Positions 9,411-18,749 of a stretch of 48,020 nt of DNA are shown here, piece after piece. Every line of letters begins with the position of its first letter. Position 1 is the stretch's first letter. The notes under the pieces are model-generated. The model saw nothing but the letters and a program-made list of their open reading frames with translations, was not told where the DNA came from and searched no databases. The DNA lies in assembly GCA_002172675.1 (NCBI GenBank), contig NETF01000175.1:1-48020 (forward strand), in the 5' to 3' direction. A program made the translations under genes and the position numbers. The DNA comes from an unicellular cyanobacterium SU3 (GTDB lineage: Bacteria > Cyanobacteriota > Cyanobacteriia > Cyanobacteriales > Microcystaceae).

Positions 9411-10814
9411 ATGAAAACTTTTTTATCTGCTTTTGTTCTAAGCATCTTTTTGTATTCTTCACTTTTTGCTCAAAAACAAGAAGCACTAGACCAAGCACTT
9501 GAATATATCAAAACAGGGAATACACTTAGGGAAAGTGCCCAATTTGAAAGGGCCGAAGAGTTTTTACTACTAGGGCTTAAAGAAGTAAAAGATAATAATA
9601 AGTATTGGGAGGCTACTGCCTATGAAAATCTTGGATTATTATACAGAGATCAAGGAAGAACCGATGAAGCTATAATTAATTTGAGAAAAGCTTTAAAAAT
9701 CTATAAAGATTTGAGAAGTGCTACCAGCGCCAAAGCTATAACAGCAATGCTTGAAGGCATTGAAGAAAAAGAGCAATTATATGCTGGAATTGAAATTGGT
9801 GCAAAAGGTGTAAAATTGAGTATAGTTGGAATTAGACTAGGCATTGAAGGACATTATTTGTTTGATATAAAAGAAGATAAATCTATCAATCCGAATATTA
9901 TTAGCTTAGAAGATGAGGCTATTAAAAAAGCTGTAGATGCTGTAAATGGATATTTGAAGCATATAGAAGAGAATTATAAAATAGATACGAACCATATTTT
10001 TGTGGTAGCCAGTAGTGGTGTAATGGTCGAAGCCAAAAAGAAAGGAAAATTAGAAGAGATTGATAAAAAAATAAATACGGGTATAGAGGGATATGCCAAA
10101 AAGATACATTTCATTACTCCAGAAGAAGAGGCGTTTTATGCAATTAAAGGGTCTACCCTTCCTCGTTATAGGGCTATTTCTACTACCATAGATATAGGTA
10201 GTGGCAATACAAAAGGTGGTTATTTAATTGGCAACAAGCTTGATAGATTAAGTCCACTTACCTTCGATTTTGGTACACGAACTTTTTCACAAACAATAGC
10301 AGATAACAAAATAGAACTATTACAAGGCTATGATAGTGTAGCTAGGTTTTTTGCCAAAGAGTACATTTATAAGGACGTAAAGAAAGAATTAGCTAGTAAT
10401 AGAGGATTTAGGACAAGAAGAATAGTACATCTTGCTGGTGGGGCTCCTTGGACAGTAGCTACGTTAATGTATCCGGATAAAATTGAAGAGATGTTTGTAA
10501 GAATATCTCCTGCCGATATAAGGAAGTTTAGAATAGCAGTAATGAAAGAACATGAACTCATTACTGCACCTAATTTGTCTTATATTGAAGATGATACAAT
10601 TAGAGAAAAAGCAGAAGCAGAAGTAAAGAAAGTAAATAAATCATTTACTCGAGAAGAAATGATTGCCGGCTCTATAATTTTAGATGCATTAGTACATCAA
10701 TTGAATAATGATGTACCTAAAAAGTTCTTCTTTGCCAGGTTAGGTTATATAGGTTGGATCACTGGATATATCATGGAATCGGTCACCCAAGAATATGCAA
10801 CATTAGATGAATAA
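9411..10814 (+). CDS. exported TPR protein fused to Ppx/GppA-like actin-fold domain
   Basis: A clear signal peptide (about residues 1-20, ending FAQ) is followed by TPR-like helices (about 22-105) and then an ASKHA domain resembling exopolyphosphatase/GppA. A phosphate-1-like loop, GIEIGAKGVKLSIV, lies near residue 125. A phosphate-2 loop, TIDIGSGNTKGGYL, lies near 260. A Gly-rich adenosine-type motif, LAGGAPW, lies near 340. Ppx/GppA enzymes hydrolyse polyphosphate or pppGpp in the cytoplasm, so export is unusual. It may be a periplasmic phosphatase or a non-catalytic sensor. It is followed by a strong hairpin terminator that touches the next gene. Fold assignment is fairly sure; activity is not. 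Confidence 0.7.
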   Translation: MKTFLSAFVLSIFLYSSLFAQKQEALDQALEYIKTGNTLRESAQFERAEEFLLLGLKEVKDNNKYWEATAYENLGLLYRDQGRTDEAIINLRKALKIYKDLRSATSAKAITAMLEGIEEKEQLYAGIEIGAKGVKLSIVGIRLGIEGHYLFDIKEDKSINPNIISLEDEAIKKAVDAVNGYLKHIEENYKIDTNHIFVVASSGVMVEAKKKGKLEEIDKKINTGIEGYAKKIHFITPEEEAFYAIKGSTLPRYRAISTTIDIGSGNTKGGYLIGNKLDRLSPLTFDFGTRTFSQTIADNKIELLQGYDSVARFFAKEYIYKDVKKELASNRGFRTRRIVHLAGGAPWTVATLMYPDKIEEMFVRISPADIRKFRIAVMKEHELITAPNLSYIEDDTIREKAEAEVKKVNKSFTREEMIAGSIILDALVHQLNNDVPKKFFFARLGYIGWITGYIMESVTQEYATLDE

Positions 10815-10841
10815 TTAGTTTTTAGGTAAAATAGTCATCCT

Positions 10842-10894
10842 AACAGGTTAAAGTTTTATAAATTCAAGGTTTTAAAACTTCAACCTGTTTTTTT
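10842..10894 (+). terminator. 17-bp-stem terminator abutting next start codon
   Basis: Bases 10842-10858 pair with 10873-10889 over 17 positions with one mismatch, around a 14-base loop. A run of seven T (10888-10894) follows, and the next gene's ATG starts at 10895 with no spacer. The shape is that of a strong intrinsic terminator for the upstream gene. There is no room for a separate promoter or ribosome-binding site between it and the next start, so it may also act as an attenuator or translational gate. Confidence 0.75.
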
Positions 10895-11974
10895 ATGAGA
10901 AGATTATTTTTACTGAACCTCTTAATTTTTAGCTTTTTTGTAAGTGCTGCACAAGAAGACGTAGAAAGCCTTAAAAAAGAAATCGAGCAATTAAACAATA
11001 GAATTACTAACCTCAGACACAGTTTCAATTCCCTAGAAAAATCTATTGATGATATTTATTGGTACAATCGCGTTGGAGAACTGGCATTTATAGACAAAGT
11101 TATTTTAACAGGACCAAAGAAACGTGTAGAGAAAAACCCTACCGCGCAAGGAGCAGGAAATCCACTTAAAATTCAGGCTTATATTTTTATTCCAAAAGGG
11201 ATTGACACCAATAAGAAGTATCCTTTATTGGTACTACCCCATGGTGGAGTACATAGTAATTTCAATACCTATTACGACCATATTATTAAAGAGCTTATGG
11301 TGCAAAGATACATTGTAGTAGCTCCTGAGTATAGGGGTAGTACAGGTTATGGCAAAGGATTCTATGAAGCAATTGATTATGGTGGGTTGGAAGTACAAGA
11401 TACGAAAGCAACCAGAGATTATATGCTGGAAAATTATGATTTCATAGATAAAAATCGAGTAGGTATTTTTGGTTGGAGTCATGGAGGTTTAATTTCCTTG
11501 ATGAATATTTTTGAATTCCCGGAAAGTTACAAAGTAGCTTATGCTGGCGTACCAGTAAGCGATTTAATTGCGCGTATGGGTTACAAAACACAGAGGTACC
11601 GCGATTTATACTCCGCAGATTACCATATTGGTAAATCAGCTTATGAAGATGTAAACGAATATCGTCGCCGTTCACCAGCCTGGAATGCCCATAAATTACA
11701 AACTCCATTACTGATCCATACCAATACCAATGATGAAGATGTAAATGTATTTGAAGTAGAACATTTAATTAAGTCACTAAAAGCAGAAGGGAAAAAATTT
11801 GAATATGAAATTTATAAGGATATTCCGGGTGGACATGCTTTTGATCGCTTAGACACTAAAAAAGCCAAAGAAATAAGGCTTAAAATTTATAAGTTCCTCA
11901 ATGGTTATCTTAGCCCAGAAAATGGTTTTCAAAATATTGAAGAGCTACATAAGGCGAGTTATACAGGGTTTTAG
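10895..11974 (+). CDS. exported alpha/beta hydrolase, S9 prolyl-oligopeptidase type
   Basis: A signal peptide (residues 1-19, ending AAQ) is followed by a short Glu/Lys-rich coiled coil (about 20-52). The C-terminal part is an alpha/beta-hydrolase catalytic domain. The nucleophile elbow is GWSHGG with Ser195. The acid lies in the NTNDEDV region near residue 279, and the histidine in PGGHAF near residue 313. The oxyanion region is LPHGGVHS near 113. It lacks the beta-propeller of full-length S9 peptidases, so it may be a carboxylesterase rather than a peptidase. The start is fixed by the signal peptide, although the ATG directly follows a terminator hairpin. Confidence 0.82.
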   Translation: MRRLFLLNLLIFSFFVSAAQEDVESLKKEIEQLNNRITNLRHSFNSLEKSIDDIYWYNRVGELAFIDKVILTGPKKRVEKNPTAQGAGNPLKIQAYIFIPKGIDTNKKYPLLVLPHGGVHSNFNTYYDHIIKELMVQRYIVVAPEYRGSTGYGKGFYEAIDYGGLEVQDTKATRDYMLENYDFIDKNRVGIFGWSHGGLISLMNIFEFPESYKVAYAGVPVSDLIARMGYKTQRYRDLYSADYHIGKSAYEDVNEYRRRSPAWNAHKLQTPLLIHTNTNDEDVNVFEVEHLIKSLKAEGKKFEYEIYKDIPGGHAFDRLDTKKAKEIRLKIYKFLNGYLSPENGFQNIEELHKASYTGF

Positions 11975-12035
11975 TGTTAAAATAATTGATTTTTTTAGTA
12001 GATTTTCTATTATTTTAAGCGAATTAATATAGCGC

Positions 12036-12053
12036 AAAATTGCTGCAATTTTT
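12036..12053 (+). terminator. weak hairpin downstream of S9 hydrolase
   Basis: AAAATTG and CAATTTT form a perfect 7-bp stem around a CTG loop, ending in five T residues. It is 61 bp after the stop codon at 11974. The stem is mostly A/T, so this is a low-confidence terminator. Confidence 0.35.
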
Positions 12054-12135
12054 AATTGAGCTTTTATAACTTTAAATAGTTTACTTTATAAACTAATACA
12101 ATAGAAATTATAAATATACGATTTATTAATTGTAC

Positions 12136-12143
12136 TATTTTTG
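12136..12143 (+). promoter_or_regulatory. TAnnTTTG-like -7 element
   Basis: TATTTTTG matches the Bacteroidota -7 consensus TAnnTTTG. No TTG was found at the expected distance upstream (about 19-21 bp), so support is weak. If used, it would give a leader of roughly 165 bases for the kinase at 12313. Confidence 0.25.
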
Positions 12144-12312
12144 TGCTATTTTTTAAATACTTAATGGCTCTTATATTAAGTTGTTGAAATTTATTTTAAT
12201 AAATGTACTGCTATATATCCTAATTTATTACAAGAAATGTTGAAAGAAGCTGCTAAGATTAAACTAAAAAAACAATTACTTAGAAAAACCTAACATAAAC
12301 TTCAGACATATA

Positions 12313-14475
12313 ATGAAAAAAATTCTTTCACTATTTCTCACTTGTTTTATAACTACGGTTTATGGACAAAACAGTGCTGTGATAGATTCATTAACACATG
12401 TGTTGAAGTTAAAGAAAGAATCAAAAGAAAAGGCAGAATTATTCATAGAATTAGGTAATCAATATAAATCCCAAAACAATGAGCTGGCTGTAGTTTACGC
12501 AGATTCTGCCATTAGACTTGCTAAAAGTCTCAATTATACCCAAGCCCATGTAGACGCTTTACGATTAAAAGGTTTCTCTAATCGTATTTCTGGTAAATTG
12601 GAAAAAGCAATCTCTCATTATAATGAAATGATTGAGCTTTCTCAAGACATTGATTATAAAAAAGGGATAGCCCAAGCAAAATCAGGTAAAGGCATTATTT
12701 ATTTTATTAAAGGAGATTTTAAGCAGTCACTAGTAGAAAATGAAGCTGCCGTTAAAATAGGTAAAGAAATTGATGATCCAGATGTATTAGTAGAAGCTTA
12801 TAATAACTTATCAAATACTTGTTACGGTATAGGTGCCCACAAGAAATCATTGTTCTTTAGACAAATGGTAATCCAGCTTTACAAGAAAGCTGAAAACAAA
12901 AGAGAATTGGCAGTAGCCTATATGAATTTAGGGGTATTTCATTATTACAGAAAAGACTATGATAAAGCATTGATCAATTATAAAAAAGCAGCAAGCATAC
13001 ATGACGAAACCATGGATTCTGAAAAAGCTGTGACGTTGAATAACATTGCGTTAGTTTTCGAAAATATAGATCAACTAGACTCTGCTTTATTTTATTACAA
13101 GCAAAGTAAACTCATAGGTGAAAGATTAAATTATAACCGTCTTCTTGGTTGGACGTACACAGGTCTTGGTGTTGTAAATCAAAAGCAAGGAAAGTTACAA
13201 GAAGCCAAACAGCTTTTAGACAAAGCTTTGGTAACCAGAGAAACTTTAGGAGATAATTTCGAAATTTCAAAAACTTATATTGCGCTAGGAGACAATTATA
13301 AACTAGAAAATAATATTCAACAAGCTATTTCTTATTATCAAAAAGCGGTAAACAAAAGTAAAGCAAATGAAAGTGTTTTTTACTTGGAAGATGCTTTGCA
13401 AAAACTTCAAGAAATTTATAAAGAGAAAGGTGATTTTTTAAATGCTTATAAATATCATGAAGAATACCACTTAATAAAAGATAGCTTACAGAATAAAGAG
13501 AATATTGAAAAAATCACCTTATTAGAGGCAGAATTCAATTTTCAAAAAGAGAGGGATTCATTAAAGGCGCAAAATAAAATAAAGGATATTGCTTTAGAAA
13601 ACTCTCAGATTAAGGCCTCCAATAATAGAAATATCAATATTTTACTTTCAACTTTACTTTTAGTTTCATTATGTTTTATCGTCATTGTTTTTAGGGAACA
13701 AAAAGTTAAAGGGAAATTAAATAAACAGCTTTCGAAACAAAGCCAAGAATTGAAGGAATTAAATAGAAAAAAGAACAAACTTTTTGCCCTAGTTTCTCAT
13801 GATTTAAAATCTCCAATGAATCGCCTTTTTGGACTTGTTTATCTCCTAAAAAATGACTTGCTGGAAGGAAAGGAAAAAGAGGAAATGCTCAATGCATTAG
13901 ATAAAAATGCCATTGGGGTAAACACACTGTTGACCAACCTCTTATCCTGGGTTTCTTTTGAAGAGGGAAACCTTTCTCTTAAAGCTGAAGAGATTAATTT
14001 ATCTAATAGAATTCAATCTATTATTGATTGGATAAAGCCAGCAGCTAACTTAAAAAAAATTACAATTTCAAAAGAATTAACAGAGAATTGCTTTGTAAAA
14101 ATGGATGCCAATTCCTTCGATTTAATTTTTAGAAATTTACTTTCAAATGCTATCAAATTTGTAGATAAAAATGGCAATGTTCAAATAAGAGGGAAAAAGT
14201 TAGGTCAACATATAGAGCTAGAAATACAAGATAATGGTGTCGGTATGCCGATAGAAAAAATTGATCAAATATTTAGCGATACAAATCATAGAAGTTCATT
14301 AGGAACTATGGGAGAAAAAGGTACTGGCCTTGGTCTCAATTTAGTGCGGGAACATGTAAAAATGAATGGCGGAAATATTAGAGTGGAAAGTAAAATTGAT
14401 GAGGGTACCTCCTTCTTTATAACACTTAAAATTTTTAAACCCATCCCTTCAGAAAAGGATAATGTTCTGTATTGA
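12313..14475 (+). CDS. TPR sensor histidine kinase
   Basis: A signal peptide (about residues 1-19) leads into about seven TPR units (about 40-380), for example LAVAYMNLGVFHYYRKDYDKA, forming the extracytoplasmic sensor. A charged linker follows, then one membrane helix (about 440-460) and a cytoplasmic coiled coil. The kinase core shows the H-box VSHDLKSPMN with His496, an N-box RNLLSNAIKF, a G1 box DNGVGM and a G2 box GTGLGL near residue 670. No receiver domain or DNA-binding domain is attached. TPR kinases of this layout are common in Bacteroidota. The cognate regulator is not adjacent. It converges with the TonB receptor gene, 25 bp apart. Confidence 0.92.
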   Translation: MKKILSLFLTCFITTVYGQNSAVIDSLTHVLKLKKESKEKAELFIELGNQYKSQNNELAVVYADSAIRLAKSLNYTQAHVDALRLKGFSNRISGKLEKAISHYNEMIELSQDIDYKKGIAQAKSGKGIIYFIKGDFKQSLVENEAAVKIGKEIDDPDVLVEAYNNLSNTCYGIGAHKKSLFFRQMVIQLYKKAENKRELAVAYMNLGVFHYYRKDYDKALINYKKAASIHDETMDSEKAVTLNNIALVFENIDQLDSALFYYKQSKLIGERLNYNRLLGWTYTGLGVVNQKQGKLQEAKQLLDKALVTRETLGDNFEISKTYIALGDNYKLENNIQQAISYYQKAVNKSKANESVFYLEDALQKLQEIYKEKGDFLNAYKYHEEYHLIKDSLQNKENIEKITLLEAEFNFQKERDSLKAQNKIKDIALENSQIKASNNRNINILLSTLLLVSLCFIVIVFREQKVKGKLNKQLSKQSQELKELNRKKNKLFALVSHDLKSPMNRLFGLVYLLKNDLLEGKEKEEMLNALDKNAIGVNTLLTNLLSWVSFEEGNLSLKAEEINLSNRIQSIIDWIKPAANLKKITISKELTENCFVKMDANSFDLIFRNLLSNAIKFVDKNGNVQIRGKKLGQHIELEIQDNGVGMPIEKIDQIFSDTNHRSSLGTMGEKGTGLGLNLVREHVKMNGGNIRVESKIDEGTSFFITLKIFKPIPSEKDNVLY

Positions 14476-14500
14476 TCCACTTTTTAAAATTTCGTTTAAC

Positions 14501-16906
14501 TCAATACCTTATCACCATTTTTAAATTAAAAAACCGTTGCGATAAACTATTGGGTATAGCAAATTCATTTCCTCCAAAATCTGGTACCCAATTGAATGAA
14601 ATATTATTTTCTGCGCCAAAAAGGTTGAGTACCTCCAACCCTACCCAAATAGATTCTAATTTACGTTTGTCTGTATTTCTTTTTGGTTTAAATATTTTTG
14701 AGAAACCAATATCTGAACGGATATAATCTGAACCACTACTTAGTGCAGCCCTAAACTCAGGTGAGTTAGGTGGACCGTAAGGGAGTCCCGAGCCAAAAAT
14801 AGCCCTTAAATACACGCGTATACTTGGGTCATTGGGTAAATGGTCTTCAAAAAACAAATTAAAAGTAATTCGCTGATCGGAAGGCCTACGTATGAACCCG
14901 CGACCATCGTTGGGCACATCTTCTCTAGCTTGTAAATAACTAAGGCTGATCCAAGATTCTGTGCCTTTTATAAACTCACCACTTAACCTAAAATCAGCAC
15001 CATAGACATAAGCAACAGCATTATTATTGGCATAATAACGCAAGCGAACATTATCAATATCATAAGGCACTACATCCCATAAATTCTTATAATATGCTTC
15101 ACTGATAAACTTAAAAGGTCTACCCCAAAGTCTAATATTCCAATCAATGCCTACTATGGCATGTAAAGATTGTTGTGCCCTTAAATTCCGGTTTACATTT
15201 CCTTGAAAGTTACGCAGTTCTCTGTAAAAAGGTGGTTGGGCATATAAACCCACTGCAGCTTTAAAAATAATGTCTCTATCCCAAACTGGTGAAAAAGCAT
15301 ACTGTAATCTTGGATTAAAAACCAATTGATTGTTTACATTCCAATAACTAATTCTTCCACCATAAGTAATAGTATGGGATAATCCAATTTGGTGACGTGC
15401 TTGTAAATAGGCAGCAATTCGTGTTGATCCTAAATTATTCCTACTTACAATGAGTTCATCTAATTGAACAAAATCGGCAGAATCTAAGAAGTTGTATTCA
15501 TATAATTCATCTTCAATTTCCTCACCAGCAATTCTTATCCCTGCTTCTAGTTGAGTATGATCCCATGGTCGATAAATATTTCTACTTTCAATGGCTGTTG
15601 CATTGGCATCTAATAAATTCCTTCCATACCTAAACTCAGAACCAAACCCTCTTACCAAAACACACTCGTTGAAGTTATCAGAAGAGAAATTTGAATTGAC
15701 ATCACATAATTGGTAACCTCCTTCCACATTGATAAACTCGCGTTCTCTGGTTTGCATGTAGGAGATGTATAACTCAGTACTCAGTTTTTCATTAAATCGA
15801 TGAGAAAATTTCAATCCTCCTTGAAAAGTATCGTAGCTCAACTCTTCAGAACCTACAAACAAAACACTAAGCCTAAATGCTCTGCCAAATGTACCGAAAT
15901 TTGTTACCCTTGATTGAGGTAATAATTCATAGCGATTGCGGGCATAAGAAGTAAGTACAGAAAGCTCAGTAGTTCCCTGAGGTTTATTTTTACCTGATAA
16001 ATCGAAGGTCACGAAGTTTTGCCAATCGGTAAACCTAGGTAAATACTGTCCATCGGTTTCTAATGTATTGAGCAGATATCGAGAAGATTTATGCCTTAGC
16101 CCTGTAACAAATCTAATTCTCCCATTTTTTGAAGCTCCTTCAGCCGAAATACTTCCTCCAAGCAAGCTTGCAGTTAATGAAGCGCCAAACTTCTCTGGTT
16201 TCTTATAATTTACATTCAATACAGAAGATAACTTATCACCATACTTAGGTTGCCAACCACCCGAAGAAAAACTAACACTTTCAACCAAATCTGTATTGAC
16301 AAAGCTTAAACCTTCTTGTTCACCAGCTCTTATTAAGAAAGGACGATAAATCTGTATACCATTTACGAAAACTATGTTTTCATCAAAATTACCCCCCCTT
16401 ACCGAATAAGAAGCAGATAACTCATTATTGCCAGAAATCCCTAAACCTCCCCCAGAGATTAATGCCTGGTTGAAATCTCCAAAAGGTGTAGGTATAGCCT
16501 GTAAAGTCTTTGGATCGATAGTTATTGTTCCTGCTTCTTCTCTTTCACGTTCTATTTGCTCTGTTATGTCTACACCTTCTAGCGTAATGGTATTCACTGA
16601 AAGCATTACATTTAATTCCCTTCGTTCTCCATTAGCCACATTAATGGTATATTCTTTACTGATATATTCACTGTGGCTAAATATGATTTGAACGGCAACA
16701 TTGGCCGGGATAGATAATTCATAATTGCCTCGAATATCAGTTGCAATTCCTTTATCGGTATCTTTAATGATTATGTTGACATAAGGAATTACATTGTTCA
16801 GGGAATCTGTAACTGTACCAAAAATGGTAGCATTTTGTGCAAACAGATGACCAGTAAGTACAAATAGAAAGCTGTAAAAAAAGAGGCTACGTATAAATAA
16901 TGACAT
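14501..16906 (-). CDS. TonB-dependent outer-membrane receptor with CarboxypepD-reg-like domain
   Basis: The protein has 801 residues with a signal peptide (about 1-23). A carboxypeptidase-regulatory-like beta-sandwich follows (about 25-110; start ATIFGTVTDSLNNVIPYVNI). A plug domain (about 125-225) contains SGGGLGISGNNELSASYSVR and FDENIVFVNGIQIYRP, and a 22-strand-type barrel rich in aromatic-ended strands completes it. It ends in an aromatic residue (VIRY), as outer-membrane barrels do. It is shorter than SusC proteins and no SusD partner is present. Its ATG overlaps the stop of the upstream secreted protease by one base (TAATG), so the two are probably co-translated. It may import something released by the protease; that is inference. 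Confidence 0.9.
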   Translation of the reverse strand: MSLFIRSLFFYSFLFVLTGHLFAQNATIFGTVTDSLNNVIPYVNIIIKDTDKGIATDIRGNYELSIPANVAVQIIFSHSEYISKEYTINVANGERRELNVMLSVNTITLEGVDITEQIEREREEAGTITIDPKTLQAIPTPFGDFNQALISGGGLGISGNNELSASYSVRGGNFDENIVFVNGIQIYRPFLIRAGEQEGLSFVNTDLVESVSFSSGGWQPKYGDKLSSVLNVNYKKPEKFGASLTASLLGGSISAEGASKNGRIRFVTGLRHKSSRYLLNTLETDGQYLPRFTDWQNFVTFDLSGKNKPQGTTELSVLTSYARNRYELLPQSRVTNFGTFGRAFRLSVLFVGSEELSYDTFQGGLKFSHRFNEKLSTELYISYMQTREREFINVEGGYQLCDVNSNFSSDNFNECVLVRGFGSEFRYGRNLLDANATAIESRNIYRPWDHTQLEAGIRIAGEEIEDELYEYNFLDSADFVQLDELIVSRNNLGSTRIAAYLQARHQIGLSHTITYGGRISYWNVNNQLVFNPRLQYAFSPVWDRDIIFKAAVGLYAQPPFYRELRNFQGNVNRNLRAQQSLHAIVGIDWNIRLWGRPFKFISEAYYKNLWDVVPYDIDNVRLRYYANNNAVAYVYGADFRLSGEFIKGTESWISLSYLQAREDVPNDGRGFIRRPSDQRITFNLFFEDHLPNDPSIRVYLRAIFGSGLPYGPPNSPEFRAALSSGSDYIRSDIGFSKIFKPKRNTDKRKLESIWVGLEVLNLFGAENNISFNWVPDFGGNEFAIPNSLSQRFFNLKMVIRY

Positions 16907-18555
16907 TAATAGATTACAATCTTATTTCGGTATATATAATCATTATTACTTAAGGTTATATAATACAACCCTTTAGAAAAAGAGCTAACATCTACTTTAT
17001 ATTGTTCTGCTAAAGTAGTAATGGCTTCTTGTTTTATTTGTTTTCCCGCCCTATCAAATATTGTTAAGTTAAATGAAGAACTATTCATGTTCAATGGCAA
17101 GCTGATCCAAAAATTAGTATTGGTAGGATTTGGAAAGACTGATAAAAGCTTTATTTCTATTTCACCTTCATTGCCAGTTACTAGGTTGCCATTGGCATCA
17201 ATGCTACGCCAAGCTGTTACATCCAAATCTGTAGGATCTAGCCAATTGGCTAATTGTCTTGTATCTGAGTTGCCATTAGAACGCCAATGGTATGAAACCT
17301 TACCAAAGAGATCAAAACCGTCTAGTCTTTCACAACTGGCTAAACCTCCTGTAAGATTCCCCACTACCTGTCCAGAATTATTAAATAAAGGAGCGCCAGA
17401 TGAGCCTCCTTCTGTGATTCCAAATCCATTTGTAGTTTGAGCCCATACAACCCTCCAATGTGTATTTCTAATATTACTTTCAGAAGAAAATTGACTTGAT
17501 TCTAAAGGAGTGTTGTACGTTGATATTTTTTTTACATCACCTTGTGGATGGTGAATAGCCACACCAGCTGGAGCATTTATTTCAATGTTTGACCAACCTG
17601 CAAAAACCGGATTAAATGAAGCTGGAATAAAATTCTTTAACCTTAGTAGTAAAAAGTCTGAACCAGATTCCCCACCCTCGTCATCACTATGGGCAATTAT
17701 ATCTGCACCAACTAAAGCATTTATAGGAATAGAATTGGGTGAAGTTACCCCTGTACACGCATCCACTTCATAATTAAAAAAGAAAACCCACTGATCAAAA
17801 TTACTCTGATCTATTAGATTTCCAGTAAATTCGTTCAAACCGCAATGCTGTGCAGTTAAAATATATGGTGTAAAATCTTCATTGGTATTATTCACTAAAA
17901 CACCTGTGCAAAAACCTACTAAATTGTCATTTCTAACTAAAATTCTCACAACAGACCTACCTGCTCTTTGCCAAAGGTCACCTTCTTCACAACGAATATT
18001 TATATTGCAAGAAGCCGCATCACCAAAGTCTTTTCTAATATCTTTAGGAAGAATATTGGCTTGTGTAAGCCCTACTCCTTCAAGTAAAACTATTGCCTCA
18101 TCTACTTTATCTAATGGAATGTCTAAATATAATTCAAAATAATCACCATAAATAAAGCTGGTAGCATATTTCGAAACATGCAAAGATTTGTCTTTTAATA
18201 GGTCTATCTGTTGATTTCGATAGGTACCTTTTAAAACAAACTCACTTCCTTCAGGAAGCTGTAAATCACTGAAATACAAGTTAATACCTTGCACTCCTGG
18301 AGCAGTATATGCTAATGAAAATTTTTTAAAATCTCCTTCAACTCGAGTTGCGGCTTCTAATAAGATATCTTCATTTAAAAAGGCTATTTCACCAATTGCA
18401 TCAAATAATCCTTGCTTTTTCCTTTCTTTTACAGCTTTTAATTCTGAGGTATCAATTAATTTGACGGGAATATCTTTTTGCTGTGCTAAAACAACACTAG
18501 AAAAAATCAACATTACGAACCAAATGCGAAAAAATGAAGCTTTCAAAAAAATCAT
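16906..18555 (-). CDS. T9SS-secreted trypsin-like serine protease
   Basis: A signal peptide (about 1-24, ending LAQ) is followed by a propeptide or beta domain (about 25-185) and a chymotrypsin-fold protease. The triad is visible as His237 (LTAQHCG), Asp300 (SGSDFLLLRL) and Ser386 (EGGSSGAPLF). The catalytic part resembles lysyl-endopeptidase-like S1 enzymes. Residues about 472-549 are a T9SS type-A sorting domain (SVFPNPTNTNFWIS at its start), so the product is expected at the cell surface or in the medium. The codon after the final Tyr is TAA and shares its last A with the receptor ATG. Cleavage specificity is not established here. Confidence 0.88.
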   Translation of the reverse strand: MIFLKASFFRIWFVMLIFSSVVLAQQKDIPVKLIDTSELKAVKERKKQGLFDAIGEIAFLNEDILLEAATRVEGDFKKFSLAYTAPGVQGINLYFSDLQLPEGSEFVLKGTYRNQQIDLLKDKSLHVSKYATSFIYGDYFELYLDIPLDKVDEAIVLLEGVGLTQANILPKDIRKDFGDAASCNINIRCEEGDLWQRAGRSVVRILVRNDNLVGFCTGVLVNNTNEDFTPYILTAQHCGLNEFTGNLIDQSNFDQWVFFFNYEVDACTGVTSPNSIPINALVGADIIAHSDDEGGESGSDFLLLRLKNFIPASFNPVFAGWSNIEINAPAGVAIHHPQGDVKKISTYNTPLESSQFSSESNIRNTHWRVVWAQTTNGFGITEGGSSGAPLFNNSGQVVGNLTGGLASCERLDGFDLFGKVSYHWRSNGNSDTRQLANWLDPTDLDVTAWRSIDANGNLVTGNEGEIEIKLLSVFPNPTNTNFWISLPLNMNSSSFNLTIFDRAGKQIKQEAITTLAEQYKVDVSSFSKGLYYITLSNNDYIYRNKIVIY

Positions 18556-18737
18556 AAACCGAAATAATCCTTAAAACTACATGTCCATGCTCATTAACAA
18601 AATCTAATCACTAAATAATTCAGCGTTTATTACAGATTTTAATCGAGAATAAATTTACAAGGTTAAAAAACGCTCAACTTTATTTTTTATCATTGAATAT
18701 CATAATATAATTAAATCATTTTCATTAAATATCATTC

Positions 18738-18745
18738 TATATTTG
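18738..18745 (+). promoter_or_regulatory. TAnnTTTG promoter element directly before rpe
   Basis: TATATTTG matches the Bacteroidota -7 consensus and ends only four bases before the rpe ATG at 18750. If active, transcription would start at or very near the start codon and the mRNA would be leaderless or nearly so. No good TTG -33 box was found at the expected distance. Confidence 0.35.
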
Positions 18746-18749
18746 CTTC

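Larger units (their letters stand above)
11975..12312. other. non-coding gap with promoter-like element
   Basis: No open frame of note lies in these 338 bp. A small AT-rich hairpin at 12036-12052 may end the upstream gene, and a TAnnTTTG-like octamer sits at 12136-12143. The last part is the leader of the TPR histidine kinase. No RNA gene or repeat was recognised. Confidence 0.5.

Noticed and set aside
11234-11708. Two overlapping minus-strand open frames
   Set aside because: Both are shadows of the S9-type hydrolase, whose catalytic motifs fix the plus-strand reading.
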